Source: Gammaproteobacteria bacterium
GTDB lineage: Bacteria; Pseudomonadota; Gammaproteobacteria; Pseudomonadales; Halomonadaceae
DNA: 6,148 bases
Direction: 5' to 3'
Assembly: GCA_023485185.1 (NCBI GenBank)
Contig: JAMCZP010000250.1
Location: 1-6,148 of the forward strand
The notes below the pieces were generated by a model. The model was not told the DNA's origin. It made no database searches and was given only the letters and a program-made list of their open reading frames with translations. The position numbers and the translations under genes are program-made. Shown one piece after another: positions 1-6,148 of the stretch; the first letter of the stretch is position 1; each line of letters starts with the position of its first letter.

Positions 1-2367
1 TTTGCCCACGGGAATGGCAATGCCCAGCGCAGGACACATCTCCATACCCACTGCATAGACTGCGTCATACAGCGCCTGATTCTCGCCAGGGTGATCGGCC
101 GCACTCATCCAGTTGGCAGAGAGTTTGATATCGCTAAGCTTGGCAATCGGTGCTGCTGCCAAGTTGGTAATCGTCTCAGCGACCGCCAAGCGTGCGCTGG
201 CCGCGGGGTTAATCAACGCTACCGGCGGGCGCTCGCCCATGGCCATGGCCTCACCCACATGGCTATCAAAACTCGCCGTGGTGACCGCCACATCGGCCAC
301 CGGCACCTGCCAGGGGCCGACCATTTGATCGCGAACCACTTGGCCGGTAATCGAGCGATCACCAATGGTAATCAAAAAGCTTTTGGAGGCCACCGTGGGC
401 AGACGCAACACACGATCTAACGCTTCGCGTAGATCAAGGTTATCGAGCATCACGCCAGAAAGCTCGGGCTCGTTACGCTCAAACTCGCGCTGCATTTTAG
501 GCGCTTTGCCGAACAGCACGCTCATCGGCAAATCCACCGGCTTGCTGTCAAAGTGGCCATCGCGCACTTCAAGGTGATGCGCCTCTTGTGCCTCACCGAC
601 CACCGCATAAGGGCAGCGTTCGCGTTTGCACAGGGCATCGAACGTGTCCAAATCTTCTGGGGCAACGGCAAGCACATAGCGCTCTTGGGCTTCGTTACAC
701 CAGATCTCCAGCGGACTCATGCCCGGCTCGGCATTGGGCACTGCGCGTAGGTCAAAGCAGCCACCGCGGTTACCGTCTTTCACCAGCTCCGGCAGCGCGT
801 TGGAAAGCCCACCGGCACCCACGTCATGAATAAAGCGGATCGGGTTGTGATCACCCATTGCCCAGCAGCGGTCGATAACTTCTTGAGCGCGGCGCTCTAT
901 TTCAGGGTTTTCACGCTGTACTGAGGCGAAATCCAAATCAGCACTGGAGGTGCCAGACGCCATACTTGACGCCGCGCCGCCACCGAGGCCAATCAGCATC
1001 GCCGGGCCACCCATTACAATTAGCTTGCCGCCAACCGGAATATCGCCCTTTTGAACGTGATGGGCACGGATATTACCGTAACCACCGGCAAGCATAATCG
1101 GCTTATGGAAACCACGCCGTTCAATGCCGCCGTCGTTAAGCGACTCTTGCTCGTAAGTGCGGAAATAGCCGGTTAGGTTGGGGCGTCCAAACTCATTGTT
1201 AAATGCAGCGCCGCCAATCGGGCCGTCGAGCATAATGTTGAGCGCCGACTGCATGCGCTCGGGCTTACCGTAATCAAACGCCTCCCAGGGCTGCACAAAC
1301 TCTGGAATGCGCAGGTTGGAAACGGTATAGCCTGAAAGGCCTGCTTTGGGCTTGCCACCAATACCGGTGGCGCCTTCGTCACGTATCTCACCGCCCGACC
1401 CCGTTGCAGCCCCTGGGAAAGGGGCAATCGCCGTTGGGTGGTTGTGAGTTTCGACTTTCATCAGAATATGAATCGGTTCCTGATGAGTGGCGTATAGCGC
1501 ACGCTCACCCTCAGCACCCGTCAGCGGTGTTGCGAAAAACCGCCCCGCCTGGCTGCCTTTAATGACCGCCGCGTTGTCGCTATAAGCTGAAAGAACATTA
1601 TCGGGAGATGACGCAAAGGTATTCTTGATCATCTTAAACAACGAGTGGCTTTGCGGCTCGCCATCGATCACCCAGTCTGCATTGAAAATCTTATGGCGGC
1701 AGTGCTCGGAGTTGGCCTGGGCAAACATCATCAGCTCAACATCGCTGGGATTACGCCCCAACTCGTTGAAAGCATCCACCAGGTAATCAATTTCGTCCTC
1801 TGCCAGCGCCAGCCCCAATGCCTGATTGGCCGTTGCCAACGCTTCTCGGCCACCCTCCAAAATATCCACACTTCCCAGCGGCGCAGGGTCGTGTTGGGCA
1901 AATAGCTTCGTGGCATCCGCGGCATCCGCCAGCACGGTTTCGGTCATACGGTCATGCAGCAGTGCGGCCAGCGCAGTCAGGCCTTCATCATCCGGGGTCG
2001 CGGTGAAACTTACCCGGTAATCGATGCCGCGCTCGATGCGGCTAATCTGACGCAGCCCACAGTTGTGGGCAATATCGGTGGCTTTCGACGACCAGGGCGA
2101 CTGAGTTCCTAAACGGGGTACCACCAAAAAGCGCTGGGCATGGTCGGGAACTTCCATGCTCGTGTGCGTGCCATAAACGAGTAGCTGAGCTAAATGCTCG
2201 TGGGAGGCGTCATCGAGTTGTTCGTTGTGATCATTGGCGTGAACATCGACAAAATGAACATAGTGGGCAGACAGCGCTTCCACCTCGGGCACTCGTTCAC
2301 GCAACACCGCTAATAACCGAGCATGACGGAAGGCAGAAAGGGCGGGCGCGCCTCGCAGTTCGAGCAT
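1..2367 (-). CDS. purL: Phosphoribosylformylglycinamidine synthase (FGAM synthetase), N-terminal 789 codons, cut by the window edge
   Basis: PurL catalyses the fourth step of purine synthesis in the cytoplasm: FGAR plus glutamine and ATP give FGAM. The minus strand stays open from ATG 2367 to base 1. The protein begins [13 protein letters not shown], close to the enterobacterial start MEILRGSPALSAF. Visible blocks are [16 protein letters not shown] (C103) at the end of the PurS-like N-terminal domain; NSEHCRHK at about 219-226, typical of the linker and start of the first AIRS-like domain; [10 protein letters not shown] at about 304-313 followed by a Gly-rich nucleotide-binding stretch; [11 protein letters not shown]; and [17 protein letters not shown] around D515. 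Large gammaproteobacterial PurL is about 1295 residues, so roughly 500 are missing, including the glutaminase domain that supplies ammonia. The start is supported by AGAGG (plus-strand 2377-2381) nine bases upstream. No frameshift is apparent. It is divergent from mltF. I see no convincing PurR box. Identification is secure. Confidence 0.97.
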   Translation of the reverse strand, partial: MLELRGAPALSAFRHARLLAVLRERVPEVEALSAHYVHFVDVHANDHNEQLDDASHEHLAQLLVYGTHTSMEVPDHAQRFLVVPRLGTQSPWSSKATDIAHNCGLRQISRIERGIDYRVSFTATPDDEGLTALAALLHDRMTETVLADAADATKLFAQHDPAPLGSVDILEGGREALATANQALGLALAEDEIDYLVDAFNELGRNPSDVELMMFAQANSEHCRHKIFNADWVIDGEPQSHSLFKMIKNTFASSPDNVLSAYSDNAAVIKGSQAGRFFATPLTGAEGERALYATHQEPIHILMKVETHNHPTAIAPFPGAATGSGGEIRDEGATGIGGKPKAGLSGYTVSNLRIPEFVQPWEAFDYGKPERMQSALNIMLDGPIGGAAFNNEFGRPNLTGYFRTYEQESLNDGGIERRGFHKPIMLAGGYGNIRAHHVQKGDIPVGGKLIVMGGPAMLIGLGGGAASSMASGTSSADLDFASVQRENPEIERRAQEVIDRCWAMGDHNPIRFIHDVGAGGLSNALPELVKDGNRGGCFDLRAVPNAEPGMSPLEIWCNEAQERYVLAVAPEDLDTFDALCKRERCPYAVVGEAQEAHHLEVRDGHFDSKPVDLPMSVLFGKAPKMQREFERNEPELSGVMLDNLDLREALDRVLRLPTVASKSFLITIGDRSITGQVVRDQMVGPWQVPVADVAVTTASFDSHVGEAMAMGERPPVALINPAASARLAVAETITNLAAAPIAKLSDIKLSANWMSAADHPGENQALYDAVYAVGMEMCPALGIAIPVGK

Positions 2368-2382
2368 ATCCTGAAGCCTCTA

Positions 2383-2408
2383 GAGCAGGGAAATTCGAGC
2401 AGGGAAAT
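2383..2408. repeat. Tandem direct repeat of a 12-bp unit in the purL leader
   Basis: GAGCAGGGAAAT occurs at 2383-2394 and again, identical, at 2397-2408, separated by TC, giving a 14-bp period. Read in the purL direction the unit is ATTTCCCTGCTC. It lies just upstream of the purL ribosome binding site (2377-2381) and so probably within the mRNA leader or over the promoter. It could be a regulator-binding site or a small slippage duplication; the sequence alone does not decide. Confidence 0.6.
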
Positions 2409-2435
2409 CACCGGACCGCTGTGCGGCCGTACTTA

Positions 2436-2469
2436 TATGATACCGGAAAGTCCCTATGATACTGGAAAG
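2436..2469. repeat. Direct repeat TATGATACYGGAAAG, 19-bp period
   Basis: TATGATACCGGAAAG (2436-2450) and TATGATACTGGAAAG (2455-2469) match at 14 of 15 positions. The 19-bp centre-to-centre distance is close to two helical turns, so both copies face about the same side of the DNA, which is common for operators bound by cooperating dimers. Each copy also holds a -10-like TATGAT. No known regulator motif is recognised. Confidence 0.6.
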
Positions 2470-2490
2470 CGGCGGTCACACGAAATCAAC

Positions 2491-2494
2491 AAGG
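2491..2494 (+). promoter_or_regulatory. Ribosome binding site of the short ORF upstream of mltF
   Basis: AAGG, within AAGGTGA, sits seven bases before ATG 2502 and matches the anti-Shine-Dalgarno end of 16S rRNA well. It is the best ribosome binding site in the mltF leader, but it serves the 18-codon upstream ORF rather than mltF itself. Confidence 0.4.
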
Positions 2495-2501
2495 TGACAG
2501 C

Positions 2502-2558
2502 ATGCCCCTGGCTGGGTATCGTGGCAGCTTGTTTTATGCCGACAAGACGCCATGCTGA
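2502..2558 (+). CDS. Possible 18-residue leader peptide overlapping the mltF start
   Basis: The ORF reads MPLAGYRGSLFYADKTPC and ends with TGA at 2556-2558. The mltF ATG (2552-2554) lies inside its last codons in another frame, giving the overlap ATGCTGA. It has a good AAGG ribosome binding site seven bases upstream, whereas mltF has none. That arrangement is typical of translational coupling, where ribosomes finishing the upstream ORF restart on the overlapping ATG. The peptide itself shows no recognisable domain and may have no function of its own. An ORF this short can occur by chance, so the call rests on the ribosome binding site and the overlap geometry. Confidence 0.3.
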   Translation: MPLAGYRGSLFYADKTPC

Positions 2559-4015
2559 CGTTGATTCGCCGACATTTTGTAGCCCGCGCCAGCGCTTATT
2601 ATGCGCTAATCGCTATGACGCTCCTGGTCATGTTACCGACCTTTTCCCTTGCCCCCCCTGGCGAGCAGCTTACGCATATCAAAGCAAAAGACTTTATTAC
2701 CGTTCACACCCGCAATGCTCCTACCACTTACTATGAAGGCCGCCAAGGCCCTACGGGTTTTGAATACGAGCTGATGCACCGCTTTGCCGACTATTTAGGG
2801 GTAAGTCTTAATCTTGACGCCAGCCACTACCCCGAAAGTGTGCTTCCTGCCGTGCGTGAAAAAGGTGATTTAGGTGCCGCAGCACTACCACTGCTACCGA
2901 ATACGCCGGGCATCCACTACACCCGACCGATTATTCAGATGCAGCCCTTGGTGGTCTACCGACGTGGCCTTAACGGTATTCAGGCACCCAGTGACTTGGT
3001 GGGGCTAGAAATTGGTACGCTCAGTGGCGCAGGGACAGGGGAGGCGCTGCGCAACTTACAGCGCATTCACCCTGCTCTAAGCTGGAAAGAGTCAAATGAG
3101 CTAGAGGTCGCCGAACTACTTGCCCGCGTTGAAAACGGCACGCTGGATGCAGCGGTCATTTTCGAACATCAGTTCCGTTTAAACCGGTTGTTTTTCCCGA
3201 ACGTTGAGCGTGGCTTTACGCTAGGCGACCCCCTTTCCATGGCCTGGGCGCTACCCACTGGACGAGGCCTGGGATTACTGGAGGCCGCCAATAATTTTCT
3301 ACAAGACTTACAGGAGAGCGGCACACTCGATCGACTGGTCAACCGTTACTTTGGCCACGATGACTACCTTGAGTATGTTGGCACCCGCACTTTTTTAGCC
3401 CACTTGGACTCTCGCCTACCCGAGTACACGGAGCTATTTAAGCAAGCCGCACGAGAAACGGCATTTGATTGGCAATTGCTAGCGGCAGTGGGTTATCAAG
3501 AGTCTCACTGGGATCCGGAGGCAGTTTCCCCCACGGGTGTTCGCGGCTTAATGATGCTAACCCACCCTACTGCCAGTGAAATGGGCATTAGTGATCGCCG
3601 CGACCCAGCCCAGAGTATCGACGGTGGTGCCCGTTATCTGCGCAGCATTAAAGACCGCCTGCCGGAAAACATTACCGGTGATGATCGTCTGTATATGGCC
3701 ATGGCCGCGTACAACGTCGGCCTTGGCCATCTATACGACGCGCGCAATATTGTCGAGATGCGCGGCGGCGACCCTAATAGCTGGGAAGACGTTCGCGCAG
3801 CCCTGCCCCTGTTGCAGCAGCGTGAATGGCACAGCCAGACGCGCTATGGCTACGCCCGTGGCGGGGAACCGGTCATTTATGTGCGCAACATTCGCCGTTA
3901 CTACGAAATGATTCAGTACGTGGAACGCAGTCGCCAACAGTTTTTTCAACTAGAGCAAACACCGGTCAATGATGATCCGCTGTTCCTGTTCGACCTTGTA
4001 CCACCGCTTGATTAG
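2552..4015 (+). CDS. mltF: Membrane-bound lytic murein transglycosylase F
   Basis: MltF cleaves the MurNAc-GlcNAc bond of peptidoglycan non-hydrolytically, leaving 1,6-anhydro-MurNAc ends, and acts in the periplasm. The 487-residue protein starts with a basic stretch and a hydrophobic segment (about 17-33) that is a signal or membrane anchor. Residues about 45-270 form a family 3 solute-binding-like domain, containing TGFEYELMHRFADYLGV, which in MltF has a regulatory role. Residues about 290-460 form the SLT catalytic domain: YQESHW carries the likely catalytic Glu317, followed by SPTGVRGLMMLT, then AAYNVG (386-388 AYN) and RYGYARGGEPVIYVRNIRRYY. E. coli MltF is 518 residues; the difference is mostly a shorter tail. 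ATG 2552 is the first start after an in-frame stop at 2495 and gives a normal-length leader, but it lacks a ribosome binding site. Its place between purL and tadA matches E. coli, which strengthens the assignment. Confidence 0.96.
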   Translation: MLTLIRRHFVARASAYYALIAMTLLVMLPTFSLAPPGEQLTHIKAKDFITVHTRNAPTTYYEGRQGPTGFEYELMHRFADYLGVSLNLDASHYPESVLPAVREKGDLGAAALPLLPNTPGIHYTRPIIQMQPLVVYRRGLNGIQAPSDLVGLEIGTLSGAGTGEALRNLQRIHPALSWKESNELEVAELLARVENGTLDAAVIFEHQFRLNRLFFPNVERGFTLGDPLSMAWALPTGRGLGLLEAANNFLQDLQESGTLDRLVNRYFGHDDYLEYVGTRTFLAHLDSRLPEYTELFKQAARETAFDWQLLAAVGYQESHWDPEAVSPTGVRGLMMLTHPTASEMGISDRRDPAQSIDGGARYLRSIKDRLPENITGDDRLYMAMAAYNVGLGHLYDARNIVEMRGGDPNSWEDVRAALPLLQQREWHSQTRYGYARGGEPVIYVRNIRRYYEMIQYVERSRQQFFQLEQTPVNDDPLFLFDLVPPLD

Positions 4016-4042
4016 AAAGCTCTGATGAGCACGGGTGGGTCA

Positions 4043-5442
<1,400 letters not shown>

Positions 5443-5463
5443 CTAGGCAAGCTTCCAAAACAG

Positions 5464-5489
5464 TTACGCCCGCTAAGAAGCGGGCGTAA
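5464..5489. terminator. Hairpin terminator between convergent tesB and malic enzyme genes
   Basis: TTACGCCCGCT (5464-5474) and AGCGGGCGTAA (5479-5489) form a perfect 11-bp GC-rich stem with a four-base loop. On the minus strand it is followed by CTGTTTTGG, a short T run, so it best fits termination of the malic enzyme transcript, 20 bp past its stop. On the plus strand there is no T run after the stem, so any role for tesB would be weaker. The whole gap between the two stop codons is only 66 bp. Confidence 0.75.
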
Positions 5490-5508
5490 GTAATGCCAGA
5501 GCAGCGAA

Positions 5509-6148
5509 TTAGCCGCCGTAGACGTCGTTGATAGACTGCAGCGGGTAGTGCGCAGGGAACGGCTTACGCGCCACGCCGGAATCAACGGCGGCCTGTGCAA
5601 CCGCAGAGGAAATGCGCGCGAGCAGGCGGATATCCACTGGCGTCGGAATAATATACTCGCGACCAAAGCTCATTTCAGTGCGTTCGTAGGCATTTAGCAC
5701 TTCTTGCGGCACCGGCTCCCGAGCCAAATCTTTCAGCGCGTGTACCGCGGCCAGCTTCATCTCTTCATTAATGCGCGTGGCACGCACATCCAACGCACCA
5801 CGGAAGATAAATGGGAAGCCAAGTACGTTGTTCACCTGGTTCGGAAAATCCGAGCGGCCCGTCGCCATGATCACATCTGGGCGTGCCGCACGGGCAACGT
5901 CCGGATGAATTTCCGGGTCTGGATTAGTGCAGGCAAAAATGACCGGATCAGAAGCCATTTTCTTCACTTGCTCAGCGGAAAGCAGTCCAGGGCCTGACAG
6001 GCCGATAAACACATCAGCATTGTCGATAGCAGGGGTGCCGTTGTCTGGGTTACCCTTGATGTGAACAAACTCAATCGGGTGGCCTGGAAAGCGGGCGTGC
6101 TTGGCATCACCGCTCTCGATCAGTGCTTCGGGTGAAGGCACATTCGGC
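5509..6148 (-). CDS. Short-form malic enzyme, C-terminal part; reading frame chimeric beyond 6028
   Basis: Malic enzyme oxidatively decarboxylates malate to pyruvate, producing NADH or NADPH, in the cytoplasm. Native sequence spans 5509 to about 6028 and gives 172 residues from IDNADVFIGLSGPG to the stop. It holds the C-terminal part of the NAD(P)-binding domain with TNPDPE (34-39 of this part), GRSDFPNQVNNVLGFPFIFRGALDVRA with the family-conserved NQVNN, and RINEEM. The end HYPLQSINDVYGG resembles the roughly 420-residue Pseudomonas enzyme (HYPLKSVDDVFNG), and no phosphotransacetylase domain follows, unlike the 759-residue E. coli MaeB. About 250 N-terminal residues are missing. The frame stays open to the window edge, but bases 6029-6148 are an inverted copy of tesB, so the apparent N-terminus (SPEALIESGDAKHARF and onward) is not malic enzyme. 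Cofactor preference cannot be read here. The symbol maeB is sometimes used for this short form. Confidence 0.9.
   Translation of the reverse strand, partial: PNVPSPEALIESGDAKHARFPGHPIEFVHIKGNPDNGTPAIDNADVFIGLSGPGLLSAEQVKKMASDPVIFACTNPDPEIHPDVARAARPDVIMATGRSDFPNQVNNVLGFPFIFRGALDVRATRINEEMKLAAVHALKDLAREPVPQEVLNAYERTEMSFGREYIIPTPVDIRLLARISSAVAQAAVDSGVARKPFPAHYPLQSINDVYGG
6029..6148 (-). other. Inverted repeat, right arm: probable chimeric join at the sequence end
   Basis: This segment is the exact reverse complement of 4986-5105 in tesB and reaches the last base. It replaces the part of the malic enzyme gene that should encode the nucleotide-binding domain upstream of IDNADVFIG. Identity stops sharply: tesB base 5106 no longer pairs with 6028. 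Zero divergence across 120 bp, location exactly at the end, and interruption of a conserved enzyme all suggest a fold-back chimera rather than a genomic duplication. A real invertible arrangement cannot be excluded from sequence alone. Confidence 0.8.

Larger units (their letters stand above)
2368..2551. promoter_or_regulatory. Divergent purL-mltF control region
   Basis: This 184-bp gap separates two divergent genes and should carry promoters for both. It contains two pairs of short direct repeats (listed separately), a small hairpin with stem CCGC/GCGG and loop TGT at 2416-2426, and a short ORF leading into mltF. TATGAT at 2436-2441 and at 2455-2460 resembles a sigma-70 -10 element for mltF, but neither has a good -35 hexamer at 16-18 bp. 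On the minus strand, TATCAT and TATAAG motifs fall in the same place, also without a good -35. Promoter positions are therefore not resolved; only the regional role is inferred from gene orientation. Confidence 0.6.

Noticed and set aside
91..2020. Several plus-strand and minus-strand ORFs of 60-110 codons within purL
   Set aside because: They are alternative-frame readings of a conserved gene, rich in Arg, His and Ala, with no recognisable motifs.
2323..2736. 137-codon plus-strand ORF across the purL start and the mltF 5' end
   Set aside because: It overlaps two strongly identified genes in other frames, shows no family signature, and crosses the divergent control region.
5704..5997. 97-codon plus-strand ORF antisense to malic enzyme
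   Set aside because: It is the shadow of a conserved coding frame, without a ribosome binding site or domain signature.
5509..6148. A genuine TesB-malic enzyme fusion protein or new two-domain enzyme
   Set aside because: Only a 39-residue loop of TesB is present, without catalytic residues, at exactly the sequence end and as a perfect inverted copy; a chimera explains it more simply.

Overview
The window looks like a piece of a gammaproteobacterial chromosome, most likely Halomonas or a close relative (Oceanospirillales). The basis is protein resemblance recalled from memory, a moderately GC-rich composition, and the purL / mltF / tadA block, which is also found in enterics and pseudomonads. 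The genus call is an inference; the class is fairly secure. All five main genes are housekeeping genes. I see no phage, transposon, CRISPR, toxin-antitoxin or defence genes, and no new multi-gene system.

Layout: (1) 1-2367, minus strand: the first 789 codons of purL (purine biosynthesis), running off the left edge. (2) 2368-2551: a divergent control region with two pairs of short direct repeats and an 18-codon upstream ORF that overlaps the mltF start. (3) 2552-4015, plus strand: mltF, a membrane-bound lytic murein transglycosylase with a solute-binding-like sensor domain. (4) 4043-4510, minus strand: tadA, the tRNA adenosine deaminase, tail to tail with mltF. (5) 4624-5442, plus strand: tesB, acyl-CoA thioesterase II, divergent from tadA. 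(6) 5464-5489: a perfect hairpin between two converging genes. (7) 5509-6028, minus strand: the C-terminal 172 codons of a short-form malic enzyme. (8) 6029-6148: a perfect inverted copy of 120 bp from inside tesB.

The genes do not form one pathway. PurL makes purines, MltF turns over peptidoglycan, TadA makes wobble inosine in tRNA, TesB hydrolyses acyl-CoA, and malic enzyme converts malate to pyruvate with NAD(P)H production. They are short, separate transcription units that alternate in strand.

The most important observation is the right end. The malic enzyme reading frame is joined in frame to a tesB segment that belongs about 1 kb away in the opposite orientation. This is most simply a fold-back chimera from amplification or assembly, so the apparent N-terminus of the malic enzyme should not be read as a real fusion protein. 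The most interesting possibly biological signal is the mltF leader: a small ORF with a good ribosome binding site, ending inside the mltF start region, while mltF has no clear ribosome binding site of its own.
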